Origin: Chitinophagaceae bacterium
Lineage (GTDB): Bacteria > Bacteroidota > Bacteroidia > Chitinophagales > Chitinophagaceae
Assembly: GCA_020437365.1 (NCBI GenBank)
Contig: JAGQWM010000020.1
Coordinates: forward strand, 1 to 41,638
Reading direction: 5' to 3'
Length of the DNA stretch: 41,638 bases
The notes beneath the pieces were generated by a model. It had not been told where the DNA came from and did not search any database. It was given only the letters and a program-made list of their open reading frames with translations. Numbering within the stretch: position 1 is the first letter of the stretch; each line of letters starts with the position of its first letter. Shown one piece after another: positions 24,101 through 32,765 of this stretch. The position numbers were made by a program, and so were the translations under genes.

Positions 24101-25011
24101 CAAGAGATGTTTTTTTATCACATCAAGCATTTCAAAAAGATTATATAAATTATTCAGCAGGAAAAGTCGTTGTTGATAATTTCTCTTTACAACAACTTTT
24201 TCAGGACAGCATTATCCGGGCCGATCATATCTTAATTACAAATCCAACGTTTACCGATTATAAAGATCAAAAATTAACTTTCAATGCCAATCAAAAAAAA
24301 CCATTGCCGGTCTCTTTACTATTACAATCGCCATACCGCATTGCCATTGATAGCTTGACTGCCAAAAATGGATTTGTATTATATACGGAAACGGTTCCAA
24401 ATACAAATGATGCCGGCGTTATTCCCGTGTCGGATATTTCTCTTCGTATAAAAAATATCAAAAATTTTGGTTTTACTTCTACTGACAGCCTGGATATGCA
24501 AGCTACGGGTTCAATATTGCAAAAAGTACTTGCACAACTCCACGTCAAAGAATCATATACTGATGCCGTCAACAATGGGTTTACGTTAGAGTTTCAATTA
24601 GCACCTGCACAACTTTCTTTGGTCAATACAGTTTTGGTACCAATGGCTTCAACTAAAATTCTGTCGGGCACCTTATCAACATTTGCTACAAAAGCAAAAA
24701 GCAGAAACGGGTTGGCCACTGGCAATGTAGCCATGAAATACCATGACTTAAAAGTTCAATTTATCGACCGTGAAACAGGTAAAGTCAAAAAATTAAAAAC
24801 GTTTTTAGCCAATTCTTTCCTGATTAAAAAGAAAAATGAGAAAAGGCCCGGGTTAATTTTTTCCAAAAGAATTCCCGGCAGGTCGGTATTCAATCATTAT
24901 ATCAAAATGATTGGCAGTGGTATCGGCAGCAGCATTGGTATTTTGAAGAATAAAAAAGCCATGCGAAAATATTACAAGAAACTAAACAAAACAGAGAAAA
25001 AAAATCAGTAA
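21190..25011 (+). CDS. Large membrane-anchored AsmA-like envelope protein
   Basis: A 1273-residue protein with a basic N-terminus, one membrane helix (YIFAIGIGLLLCAFTIFHFWF, about 12-32) and then more than 1200 residues of beta-rich sequence facing the periplasm. The first 150 residues (VGKFKFGYFSKDMVLENVSFFNTDT, then IKLHVKGLFAIVFKNQFLIDTLTLFEPDIY) have the look of the AsmA N-terminal domain. The rest repeats short strands like a beta-groove bridge protein. AsmA/TamB relatives carry lipids or help outer-membrane assembly, so a similar role is an inference only. The C-terminus is very basic (KKAMRKYYKKLNKTEKKNQ). The start is TTG 21190; the first in-frame ATG is inside the mature part, and an ATG at 21138 is in another frame. 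Confidence 0.7.
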   Translation: MATSKKRKRLTYIFAIGIGLLLCAFTIFHFWFKAHAKKMIENIVETKSHGKLKMKVGKFKFGYFSKDMVLENVSFFNTDTSTANTNYRFDVKKIKLHVKGLFAIVFKNQFLIDTLTLFEPDIYATRQKKIIRKDSVQRDEVSIPEEMGKIYKSIQDALIVLKVSKFSIINGRFTLINNIQPNQQPVTFSNLDFHMDNLVIDTSQNDNKNKILFSDNVAISAHDQDIVLPDNRHRLIFKNFRINLNRKFVEFDSCTIAATRTENTTSAFNVFFDKIFMSNIDFDTLYKAEVIKADSVYCVNPVFNLNVEIQKKQGKEDAPPVLENIIKQLTGDLLLNNVVVENADFNIITIKDKKPSSFRFSNNNFEMNGLKVNQDAKKPIEVDRFAMAIRHYENFIKDSSYSIKFDSILFRDDRISLSNFLFKKLEHGKTVNTFSIPQFFLGGLSWDALVFEKKLKADQATMFYPTIHYTVNPKFGKKGKQNIFHALGAVNDFMDLKYLEVVDGNINLTIKKDLQLQLRKANLSIQSNSFLSSKKISGLKNSLNSINFEYARLISGALHIDMHNLRYIGNSGHFVADSISVFNQQKKQLYFENIAVDKMIVDEYTGNVDAAGISWKKGFVDISLPDNKNALLQSILHLKNINGTNTILHIQKGPIQLSAHVDQVRLDQFLQKPGEQIQLDNLRLQGKNLLARNNKQFFRVEEYTFNDKDVSRFLNSTIQIQTPAIGFNIKAPSLSFIANISDLIDNRWLLKNTTLSNPVIDIRLDSSGNNSLALPTANLNWLSVIQPQIHIAFNNKKNTNFNWKNQSNTPGNLMLKDIRINQQEAGKISIAEMQSHLSDFSLSSDHSNYIANKATFTPTIKNIVFQKNADNSFSWQGLLSRLLIKDFQHNLFIKNDGVLKINTAQVSNVSLNPALLEEYKTIFTANPNLLVENFTGEYQDKENKLQWENFQYSQNAKQLTLDTFSLNPIESRDVFLSHQAFQKDYINYSAGKVVVDNFSLQQLFQDSIIRADHILITNPTFTDYKDQKLTFNANQKKPLPVSLLLQSPYRIAIDSLTAKNGFVLYTETVPNTNDAGVIPVSDISLRIKNIKNFGFTSTDSLDMQATGSILQKVLAQLHVKESYTDAVNNGFTLEFQLAPAQLSLVNTVLVPMASTKILSGTLSTFATKAKSRNGLATGNVAMKYHDLKVQFIDRETGKVKKLKTFLANSFLIKKKNEKRPGLIFSKRIPGRSVFNHYIKMIGSGIGSSIGILKNKKAMRKYYKKLNKTEKKNQ

Positions 25012-25105
25012 ATCAGCCTATAATTATTTTCAAGTACTGTATTTTTTTGTAACTTCCTTTTTGTAATTATCCTATTGCAACAGCACACCTTTAAACCTTT
25101 TATAT

Positions 25106-28036
25106 ATGCTTTGTAAAAAGCTGATTCCTTTTTGGCTTGTCCTTTTATTTTTATCTTCTGCATTGCATGCGACCGCTCAACCCCAAACTGATTTTGATAA
25201 AAAAACGACTGCCATTTATTCCACAACAGATTCCAGCAAGATGGCTCAACTTGCCGCAGATATGTACCAACTCATTGATAAAAATAAATCACTGCAAACA
25301 ACAGGCAATTATTACATACTCAAATCTATTTTTGAAAACCGGCTCAACAATTCCGTAATGGCCAAGCGTTGTGAAGAAAAAGCACAAAAAATCATCAATG
25401 CCATGGTAGGTGTACAAACAACGGCGCCGGCAGATACTTCAAATCCAACTTTAGCCTGGGCCACGTATTATTTCCCGGCATTATTTAAAAATGTGGATCC
25501 CGATAATGCCAACAAAGCGGCTGCATTTGTCAACCGGTATCCTGCGCTTCAAAGTTTCAATAATTATAATTTCATTGCTTATGCTTTTGAAAATCATAAT
25601 AATTTTGCTGCCGCAAAAGCTTATTATGAAAAGGCAATGGAGCTAATTGGTGATGAAGGAAAAGAATATCACACATATTTATACTACACGAATTTCCTTA
25701 CCAGGTCGGGGCAATACCAAAAAGCCGATGAAATGATTCGCAAGATGGAAACTCTTGCCAACCGTTCGGATATTTACAATGCTTCCGGTTATAAATCTGA
25801 AGCCATGTCGGCCAAGGTCGTGTATTATCTCACCATTGGCGATTACCAGACTTATGTAAAAGTATCGGCAGCCAACTATGATTATTTCTCGAAACAATGG
25901 CATCAGAATAACCCCAATCCCTGCGACCCTTACCCGGGCATTCGCTATACCAACTTAGCTTTTGGTAAAGAAATGTTGAAAGAATATGATGCTGCCGAAA
26001 AATACTGGAAAACACGGGATTCACTCAATTATAATTGGGTCAATTGCTATAATACAACTTATCCTAACGCCCACTACTACCCTATTTCTATGTACCCGGT
26101 TTTTCTGGCAAAAAGGGGCAAATTGAATTTGTTAGACAAACCCCTTTCTTTTTATAGAAAAGAAACTGAAGACCATTATAATAGTTATAAAGATTTTGCC
26201 AATATCAGCGTTCAGTTTGCAAAAGCCACCCAACTTGGATTTTTATACAGCCCGGCTTATCCATCATTATTTAAATCTTTGATGTCGTTGGTTGAAAAAA
26301 CAAAAAACTTCAGAGAGTCCACCCAACCATTTTCAGAATACGCTTATTTCGCTATGCGTGACAAGGATTTTCAAGAAGCAGCATCAACCTATGTATCATT
26401 ATTCAATTTAAACAAACAATGGATTAATGATATTATTTTCACATTTGGAGAAAAGGCATTTGTAACATATTATAATGCGAAACTCAAAGAAGGGTACGAC
26501 AATTTTCACAGCTTCGTAAAAATTGCCAGGAAGCATAATGAAGTTTTATTTGAACAGCTTTCAAAACAAGCCTATAATAATTTATTATTTACCAAATCTA
26601 TTTCACTCAAAGGCACCCAAAGAAGAAAAACTGCTTTCTTAAAATCGAATGATACCAGCATTCATCAACTTTATGACCAATGGATTGAAAAAAAACAAGC
26701 GTTAATTCATCAATATTTAATTGCTGATGAGCCTTCGGCAAAAGATACGGCCAATGCAATGAATGCCTTTCTGCTGGATTCATTACAAAAAGAAGTAACC
26801 GCCCTGGAAAACAGCCTGACAAGAAAAGCTGTTGATTTTAAAAAATATTTACAAATTGTTCCTCCGGATTGGACTTCCGTCCGTGATAAATTATCTGAAG
26901 GTGAAGCGGCCATTGAAATGATTCGTTTCCAACGGAGAGACCAGGTTTATTATTCCGATACAGCTTTTTATGCTGCGTATATAATTAAAAAAAATAGTAC
27001 CTACCCGGAAGTTATTTATCTGCCAACGCCGGCAAATGACCTTGAAAATATTTACTACGCTACTTATAAAAATAATATTCGGTTCAAAAAAGAAGACCAT
27101 ACAAGTTATAATGTGTATTGGAAACCGATAGCAGAAAATTTAAAAGACATTCATAAAATTTATTTTTCACCGGATGGTATTTATCATATTATCAATTTAG
27201 CCACCTTCAAAAATCCTGAAAGCCAACAATATTTATTAGACGAAATGGAGATTCATTACACGACATCGACAGGAGATATTGACCAACATTCATCCGTAGC
27301 CATTCGGGATGCAGTTTTAATTGGCCGGCCGGCATTTACATTACACGATACTACAAAAACCACTTCGACCAAACCCGTAACTCGTTCTTATGTCAGAAGT
27401 TTCAAAGAAGAAAACATAAAAGACCTTCCGGGTACCGAAGTAGAAGTGAAAACGATTCAACAGGAATTGGAAAGCAGTCATATCAAAACAACATTACTGA
27501 TTAAAGATGGAGCTTCTGAAGACAAATTGTATGCGTTGCACAGTCCGGGTATTTTGCATATTGCCACGCATGGTTATTGGTCGAATGCTGGGGAAAAAGC
27601 GACAGAAGGTTTTCGGATTTTTAATGCCATGGCCAATTCCGGTTTACTTCTTTCCGGCGTTGTCAATTATTATAACACACATCCTTACCCGAATACCTAT
27701 GATGGTGTGTTAACGGCTTACGAAGCACAAAATCTTGACCTCACTAATACGTCTTTAGTCGTTTTATCAGCCTGCGAAACCAGCCTGGGCCGGCTCGATG
27801 CGGGTGAAGGCGTATATGGTTTGCAAAGAGCATTTCGGGCTGCCGGTGCCGGAAGTATCATTACCAGTTTATGGAAAGTTGACGATAACGCCACCAAAGA
27901 TTTTATGATTGCCTTTTATGCTGAATTGATACAATCAAAAAACACAACCAAGGCTTTTATTCATGCACAAAAAACGATAAAAGAAAAATACAAACTTCCT
28001 TATTTCTGGGGTGCTTTTGTATTGGTGGGAGAATAA
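25106..28036 (+). CDS. Exported TPR-CHAT (caspase-like) protein
   Basis: A 976-residue protein with an N-terminal signal peptide (MLCKKLIPFWLVLLFLSSAL, cut near HATAQ). A long helical, TPR-like region follows (for example YIAYAFEN-type repeats at 150-250: FAAAKAYYEKAMELI, YQKADEMIRKMETL), then a C-terminal CHAT domain from about 690. The CHAT dyad is His822 (LHIATHGYW) and Cys890 (LSACETSLG), followed by GVYGLQRAFRAAGAGSIITSLW, all typical of active caspase-HetF-TPR proteases. The signal peptide points to a periplasmic or surface location. No adjacent gasdermin, STAND or CRISPR partner is seen; the neighbours are an AsmA-like protein (94 bp upstream) and a fatty-acid oxidation gene. The substrate is unknown. 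Confidence 0.85.
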   Translation: MLCKKLIPFWLVLLFLSSALHATAQPQTDFDKKTTAIYSTTDSSKMAQLAADMYQLIDKNKSLQTTGNYYILKSIFENRLNNSVMAKRCEEKAQKIINAMVGVQTTAPADTSNPTLAWATYYFPALFKNVDPDNANKAAAFVNRYPALQSFNNYNFIAYAFENHNNFAAAKAYYEKAMELIGDEGKEYHTYLYYTNFLTRSGQYQKADEMIRKMETLANRSDIYNASGYKSEAMSAKVVYYLTIGDYQTYVKVSAANYDYFSKQWHQNNPNPCDPYPGIRYTNLAFGKEMLKEYDAAEKYWKTRDSLNYNWVNCYNTTYPNAHYYPISMYPVFLAKRGKLNLLDKPLSFYRKETEDHYNSYKDFANISVQFAKATQLGFLYSPAYPSLFKSLMSLVEKTKNFRESTQPFSEYAYFAMRDKDFQEAASTYVSLFNLNKQWINDIIFTFGEKAFVTYYNAKLKEGYDNFHSFVKIARKHNEVLFEQLSKQAYNNLLFTKSISLKGTQRRKTAFLKSNDTSIHQLYDQWIEKKQALIHQYLIADEPSAKDTANAMNAFLLDSLQKEVTALENSLTRKAVDFKKYLQIVPPDWTSVRDKLSEGEAAIEMIRFQRRDQVYYSDTAFYAAYIIKKNSTYPEVIYLPTPANDLENIYYATYKNNIRFKKEDHTSYNVYWKPIAENLKDIHKIYFSPDGIYHIINLATFKNPESQQYLLDEMEIHYTTSTGDIDQHSSVAIRDAVLIGRPAFTLHDTTKTTSTKPVTRSYVRSFKEENIKDLPGTEVEVKTIQQELESSHIKTTLLIKDGASEDKLYALHSPGILHIATHGYWSNAGEKATEGFRIFNAMANSGLLLSGVVNYYNTHPYPNTYDGVLTAYEAQNLDLTNTSLVVLSACETSLGRLDAGEGVYGLQRAFRAAGAGSIITSLWKVDDNATKDFMIAFYAELIQSKNTTKAFIHAQKTIKEKYKLPYFWGAFVLVGE

Positions 28037-28094
28037 CCTAATCAAAACCTACTTACGACTTTTTCCATTTCTAAAAATCATTTACCTTCGAAGG

Positions 28095-28123
28095 GCAAAT
28101 AGTTGCATAACTAACTATTTTGC
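28095..28123. promoter_or_regulatory. Inverted repeat upstream of the beta-oxidation gene
   Basis: GCAAATAGTT (28095-28104) and AACTATTTTGC (28113-28123) pair with one bulge around eight bases. It lies 58 bases after the CHAT stop and about 80 before the next ATG. There is no T-run, so it fits an operator better than a terminator, though a weak terminator is possible. Confidence 0.4.
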
Positions 28124-28201
28124 AAATTTGTTTATCCGGCTTAATGTAATTAAAGGAAAAATAGAACATTGCAAGTTTTCATTGAACACTAAAAATATTG
28201 T

Positions 28202-30580
28202 ATGAAACGAATTATTAAAAAGGTAGCCGTTTTAGGAAGTGGTGTAATGGGCAGTAGAATTGCCTGCCATTTTGCAGGAATCGACATTCCGGTTATTTTG
28301 CTCGATATAGTACCCAAAGACATTGACAAAGATGCTCCTGCAACAGCTCGCAATAAAATTGTAAATGACGCATTGAAAGCCACTTTGAAATCGAACCCTT
28401 CGCCGGTTTATACAAAAGATGTAGCACAAAAAATTACGACCGGCAATTTTGAAGACAATATGAAAGACATTGCCGGCTGCGATTGGATTATTGAAGTTGT
28501 GATAGAACGCCTGGATATAAAAAAAATAGTGTTTGACCAGGTAGAAAAATTCCGTACACCGGGAACACTCATTACAACCAACACATCCGGTATTCCTATT
28601 CACCTGATGACCGAAGGCAGAAGTGATGATTTCAAAAAACATTTTTGTGGTACCCATTTCTTCAATCCGCCTAGATATTTGCGGTTGCTCGAAATTATTC
28701 CCACACCCGACACGGATAATGCAGTCGTAGATTTCTTAATGCATTACGGCGATTTATACCTTGGCAAAACAACGGTTCTCTGCAAAGACACACCTGCTTT
28801 TATTGCCAATCGTATTGGAGTATTCAGTATGATGACCATTATGCATGTCAAAGAAAAATTACAATTAAGTATAGACGAAATTGATACATTGACGGGTCCG
28901 TTGATTGGCCGGCCCAAATCGGCGACCTTCCGCACAGCTGATGTTGTGGGAATAGACACCTTGGTAAAAGTGGCAAAAGGTGTCGCAGAAAATTGCCCGG
29001 ATGATGAAGCCAAAGACCAGTTTATTATTCCCGCATGGTTAGATAAAATGGTGGCCAATAATTGGCTGGGCGATAAAACCGGCCAGGGTTTTTACAAAAA
29101 AACAAAAGATGACAAAGGGAAGAAAACGATACTGAGCTTAGACCTTACGACTTTGGAATATGGCCCGCGGCAAAAAGCTTCTTTTGCTTCACTGACTGCT
29201 GCCAAACCCATTGATGATTTGGCACAAAGACTGAAATTATTGATGGCCGGACAGGACAAAGCCGGCGAATTTTACCGGCTCTTTCATTTTCATTTGTTTG
29301 CTTATATCTCGCATCGGATTCCGGAAATCAGCGATGAAATCTTCCGGGTGGATGATGCCATGAAAGCAGGTTTTGGCTGGGAAATTGGCGCCTTCGAATC
29401 CTGGGATGCACTTGACCTGACCCAAACAACTGCCGCCATGAAAGCCGCAGGGTTTGCTGTTGCTCCCTGGGTAAACGAAATGCTGGCGGCCGGTCATAGT
29501 TCATTTTATAAATCAGAAGCAGGTGTCCGTTACTGTTATGATGTTGCCAGTAAATCTTATAAACCGCTACCCGGTGGCGAAGCGTTTATTGTAATGCGGA
29601 ATTATGCCGACAAAATTATTTGGAAAAATAATAGCTGTTTGTTGTACAATTTGGGTGATGAAGTTTTGGGCTTGCAGTGGCATACCAAAATGGGCAGTAT
29701 CGGAGGCGACGTGTTAAGTGGTATTCAAACGGCCATTGAAAAAGCCGAACAATCATATAAAGGCCTTGTTTTGGCCAATGAAGGCATCAATTTTTCGGCT
29801 GGTGCCAATGTCGGTATGATATTCATGTTGGCCATTGAGCAGGAATATGACGAACTGGATATGGCCATTCGCCTGTTTCAAAATACGATGATGCGAGTCA
29901 GGTATTCGTCCGTTCCTGTTGTTACGGCGCCACATGGATTGGCTTTAGGTGGTGCCTGCGAATTGAGTTTACACTCCGATAAATGCTGTCCGGCTGCAGA
30001 AACATATACCGGTTTGGTAGAATTGGGCGTAGGCTTGATTCCCGGAGGTGGCGGCACCAAAGAATTCACACTCCGTGCTTCCGATGAAATACATAAAGAC
30101 GAACCTGAAACAATCCCTTTAAAAAACAGATTTTTCACTATTGCTACCGCTAAAGTAGCCACTTCTGCATTGGAAGGATTTGAAAACGGCATCTATCGAA
30201 AAGGGTTGGATGAAGTAGTGATGAACCAGGATAGAAGAATAAGCGAAGCCAAAAAATCTGTCATTGAAATGTATGATAGCGGTTATATAATGCCGGTACA
30301 ACGTAAAGATGTAAAAGTATTGGGGCAATCCGCATTAGGTGCTTTGTATTCCGGTATTCATGCTATGAAGTCGGCGAACTATGCCACTGAACATGATGCT
30401 TTGGTGGCAAAAAAATTGGCCTATGTAATGTGTGGTGGTGCTTTGAGTGAACAATCATTTGTGTCGGAACAATATTTACTCAACTTAGAAAGAGAAGCTT
30501 TTCTTTCACTATGTGGCGAAAAGAAAACTTTAGAACGCTTACAAAGTGTTTTACAAACTGGAAAACCCATTCGTAATTAA
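28202..30580 (+). CDS. 3-hydroxyacyl-CoA dehydrogenase / enoyl-CoA hydratase (FadN-like)
   Basis: A bifunctional fatty-acid beta-oxidation enzyme that hydrates enoyl-CoA and oxidises the 3-hydroxyacyl-CoA with NAD. The 792-residue chain has the dehydrogenase first. It includes the Rossmann motif VLGSGVMGSRIA at 10-21, the catalytic-His block GTHFFNPPRYL near 147, and DTPAFIANRIG. An internal dehydrogenase C-domain pair and a crotonase domain follow from about 500 (HGLALGGACELSLHSD, then GLIPGGGGTKEF). This domain order is that of FadN rather than FadB/FadJ, which have the hydratase first. FadN-type genes usually travel with a thiolase and an acyl-CoA dehydrogenase; neither follows here. A palindromic site upstream may be its operator. 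Confidence 0.88.
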   Translation: MKRIIKKVAVLGSGVMGSRIACHFAGIDIPVILLDIVPKDIDKDAPATARNKIVNDALKATLKSNPSPVYTKDVAQKITTGNFEDNMKDIAGCDWIIEVVIERLDIKKIVFDQVEKFRTPGTLITTNTSGIPIHLMTEGRSDDFKKHFCGTHFFNPPRYLRLLEIIPTPDTDNAVVDFLMHYGDLYLGKTTVLCKDTPAFIANRIGVFSMMTIMHVKEKLQLSIDEIDTLTGPLIGRPKSATFRTADVVGIDTLVKVAKGVAENCPDDEAKDQFIIPAWLDKMVANNWLGDKTGQGFYKKTKDDKGKKTILSLDLTTLEYGPRQKASFASLTAAKPIDDLAQRLKLLMAGQDKAGEFYRLFHFHLFAYISHRIPEISDEIFRVDDAMKAGFGWEIGAFESWDALDLTQTTAAMKAAGFAVAPWVNEMLAAGHSSFYKSEAGVRYCYDVASKSYKPLPGGEAFIVMRNYADKIIWKNNSCLLYNLGDEVLGLQWHTKMGSIGGDVLSGIQTAIEKAEQSYKGLVLANEGINFSAGANVGMIFMLAIEQEYDELDMAIRLFQNTMMRVRYSSVPVVTAPHGLALGGACELSLHSDKCCPAAETYTGLVELGVGLIPGGGGTKEFTLRASDEIHKDEPETIPLKNRFFTIATAKVATSALEGFENGIYRKGLDEVVMNQDRRISEAKKSVIEMYDSGYIMPVQRKDVKVLGQSALGALYSGIHAMKSANYATEHDALVAKKLAYVMCGGALSEQSFVSEQYLLNLEREAFLSLCGEKKTLERLQSVLQTGKPIRN

Positions 30581-30643
30581 TGTTTACTGTTTTCAACTAA
30601 AAAATATATTGTAGGTTCATTTGCATCAGCAATTTCTAAATTC

Positions 30644-30665
30644 TTAGTATATTTAATTATACTAA
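30644..30665. promoter_or_regulatory. Operator-like inverted repeat upstream of the 30676 gene
   Basis: TTAGTATA (30644-30651) and TATACTAA (30658-30665) are perfect 8-bp arms with a six-base spacer. They end ten bases before the ATG at 30676. The geometry suits a dimeric repressor, or a hairpin covering the start of the message. Confidence 0.5.
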
Positions 30666-30675
30666 ATCATTTCTT

Positions 30676-31032
30676 ATGCAAATTCAAGTCGTGGACTTCA
30701 GCAAAAAATTGATTCATTATAACTTCAGTGATTGCACAAAGGAAGAATTAGAAAACAAAATGAATTTGTTTTTCACTGCACAAGGTTATAAAATCAAAAA
30801 ATCTACTCCGGATACTGTCACCTATGAAAAAGGAAACCGCCTGTTAAGAATTCTATTCGGCGCATTTACAAAATATCATAAGCAAACCGTAACCTTACAA
30901 CAAGATGGCGATCATTTTGCCGTATCCTTACACCGAGATTCCAGTGGCATGTCCGGCGGTGTGATTGGTATGAACCAGGTCAAAAAAGAATTCAGCCGCC
31001 TGAGCGAAGAATTCAAAGCATACTTTAAATAA
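30676..31032 (+). CDS. Small cytoplasmic protein, function unknown
   Basis: A 118-residue protein without a signal peptide, membrane segment or cysteine cluster. It looks like a small alpha/beta domain with a basic middle (TYEKGNRLLRILFGAFTKYHKQTVTLQQD) and a C-terminal helix (VKKEFSRLSEEFKAYFK). I do not recognise the family. Its stop is six bases before the next ATG, so it is cotranscribed with the secreted-protein gene at 31039. Both lie behind the inverted repeat at 30644-30665. Confidence 0.7.
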   Translation: MQIQVVDFSKKLIHYNFSDCTKEELENKMNLFFTAQGYKIKKSTPDTVTYEKGNRLLRILFGAFTKYHKQTVTLQQDGDHFAVSLHRDSSGMSGGVIGMNQVKKEFSRLSEEFKAYFK

Positions 31033-31038
31033 TAGTAT

Positions 31039-31722
31039 ATGAAAAAAATACTGATCATTTTGTTTTGCCTTATGGCTTACGGACAACTGTTTGCACAGGC
31101 TGACTATTCCGGCAAATACAGTTATACCTTTCCACCTTCAGGCAATCCGCCAAAAACGGAAAAAAACAGGGGACCTTCCGGCCAATTGTATTTACTGAAA
31201 ATGCACGACAATCTGTATCGTTTCTGGCTCGACATTACCAATGGCTGGCCATTTTATCATGTTGGTGAAACAGACGGAACCATTCAAATTGTCAATGATA
31301 CATCTTCCTTTGATAATACTTTCGAAGGGGCCAGTGATGAATGTATTTTGAAATTTAAAATTCACCAGAAAACAATCAAAATACAAAGTTCAGACAATGC
31401 CTTCAACTGTGGTTTTGGTGCCGGTGTAACTGCTGACGGAGAATATAAATTTGATAAAGTACAACCCATTTTCAATAATGCATGGTTACGAAAACAATAT
31501 TATATGTCGCCAACGGTGGAAGTTATAAAAAACAAAGTGTCTTTATATAAAGATGAAAACTGTCATTATCCGAAACCTTTCTTCTTTAAAAAAGGTGACC
31601 GGTTTTTAAGTATTGCAGAAAATAAAGACAATATTTACACTGAATTTATTGATGCCAAAAATAATTTTGTGTATGGTTGGCTTCCAAAAACAACAATAAA
31701 AACAATTCCTGAAAAAGAATAA
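31039..31722 (+). CDS. Secreted protein with C-terminal SH3-like segment
   Basis: A 227-residue protein with a signal peptide (MKKILIILFCLMAYGQLFAQ, cut near LFA-Q). The mature N-terminal part, about residues 20-140, is a compact beta domain with cysteines in DECILKF and AFNCGFG that could form a disulfide. The C-terminal 65 residues or so (VIKNKVSLYKDENCHYPKPF, KKGDRFLSIAENKDNIY, VYGWLPKT) match the pattern of a bacterial SH3 domain, which often binds peptidoglycan or peptides. It is the second gene of a two-gene unit. Confidence 0.72.
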   Translation: MKKILIILFCLMAYGQLFAQADYSGKYSYTFPPSGNPPKTEKNRGPSGQLYLLKMHDNLYRFWLDITNGWPFYHVGETDGTIQIVNDTSSFDNTFEGASDECILKFKIHQKTIKIQSSDNAFNCGFGAGVTADGEYKFDKVQPIFNNAWLRKQYYMSPTVEVIKNKVSLYKDENCHYPKPFFFKKGDRFLSIAENKDNIYTEFIDAKNNFVYGWLPKTTIKTIPEKE

Positions 31723-31808
31723 AGGCCATATTTATATAAACGGTACTTTCTAAAATGTTTTTTTTCTTGATAAAACATTACATTGCCGGCTAAATAGTAA
31801 AATGCATT

Positions 31809-32735
31809 ATGGATTCAGTGCTGTCGTTACATAAAATCAAAAAAAATTACGGGCCAGTCAAAGCGTTAGATGAAATTACTTTCGATGTTCCGAAAGGTGC
31901 TGTCTTTGGCATTCTCGGGCCAAATGGCAGTGGTAAAACAACGTTGCTTAGCATTGTCATGGACATTGTAAAAGCTACCCAAGGTGATTTTTATTGGAAT
32001 GGCGAAAAAGGTAGTTCCGCCGCCATGAGAAGACAAATCGGCACTTTGCTGGAAACACCCAATTTTTATCATTATTTAAATGCAGTCAAGAATTTAAAAA
32101 TAGCTGCTGCCATCAAGGAAAAAGATAAAGGACAAATAGACGAAGTTTTACAAAAAGTAAATCTGTATCAGCGGAGGTTTTCAAAATTCAATACTTATTC
32201 ATTGGGCATGAAACAAAGATTGGCCATCGCTTCGACGCTTTTAGGCAATCCTGACATTCTTGTTTTTGATGAACCGACCAATGGCCTGGATCCGGCTGGA
32301 ATTGCAGAAATAAGAGATCTCATTAAAGCGTTGAGCAGGGAAGGAAAAACAATCATCATGGCCAGTCATATACTGGATGAAGTAGAAAAGGTTTGTACGC
32401 ATGTCGCCATTATACAAAACGGAGTACTCAAAACATCCGGAAGCATAGGTGAAGTATTGAATGCAACTACGGCGGATGCAATTTCTTCAATCGAAATTGA
32501 AATTGGTGCAACCGACCTCGCTGCTTTGCAGGCTGTATTACAAAATTTTCCCGAAATGATAAAACAGGAAATGCAATCTAAATCAATACTGATACAAGTA
32601 CCTGCGGAAGTACTACCGGCCACCATCAACCGGTTTTGTTTTGATAATGGAATCGTATTGAACCAACTCCAGGTCAAACAAAAATCTTTAGAATCAAGAT
32701 TCCTTGAAATTACCGATAGAAAAAGCGACCGTTAA
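31809..32735 (+). CDS. ABC transporter ATP-binding protein
   Basis: The ATPase of an ABC-2-type exporter. The 308-residue protein has Walker A at 37-45 (GPNGSGKTT), the signature YSLGMKQRLAIAS near 132-144, Walker B LVFDEPTNGLDP near 155-166, and the H-loop MASHILDEVEK. The 80-residue C-terminal extension is like that of BcrA/CcmA-type drug or lipid exporters. The permease gene follows after 30 bp. The substrate cannot be told from sequence. AT-rich inverted arms at 31754-31779 lie just upstream. Confidence 0.92.
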   Translation: MDSVLSLHKIKKNYGPVKALDEITFDVPKGAVFGILGPNGSGKTTLLSIVMDIVKATQGDFYWNGEKGSSAAMRRQIGTLLETPNFYHYLNAVKNLKIAAAIKEKDKGQIDEVLQKVNLYQRRFSKFNTYSLGMKQRLAIASTLLGNPDILVFDEPTNGLDPAGIAEIRDLIKALSREGKTIIMASHILDEVEKVCTHVAIIQNGVLKTSGSIGEVLNATTADAISSIEIEIGATDLAALQAVLQNFPEMIKQEMQSKSILIQVPAEVLPATINRFCFDNGIVLNQLQVKQKSLESRFLEITDRKSDR

Positions 32736-32765
32736 TAAAATAAAGAGCATTTTAACCCTAATACC

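Noticed and set aside
25005..25226. Minus-strand 73-codon frame across the start of the CHAT gene
   Set aside because: It overlaps the CHAT signal peptide region and shows no coding features.
31754..31779. AATGTTTT / AAAACATT inverted repeat before the ABC transporter gene
   Set aside because: The stem is very AT-rich and weak, with no distinct T-run after it; it is not counted as a terminator or operator.
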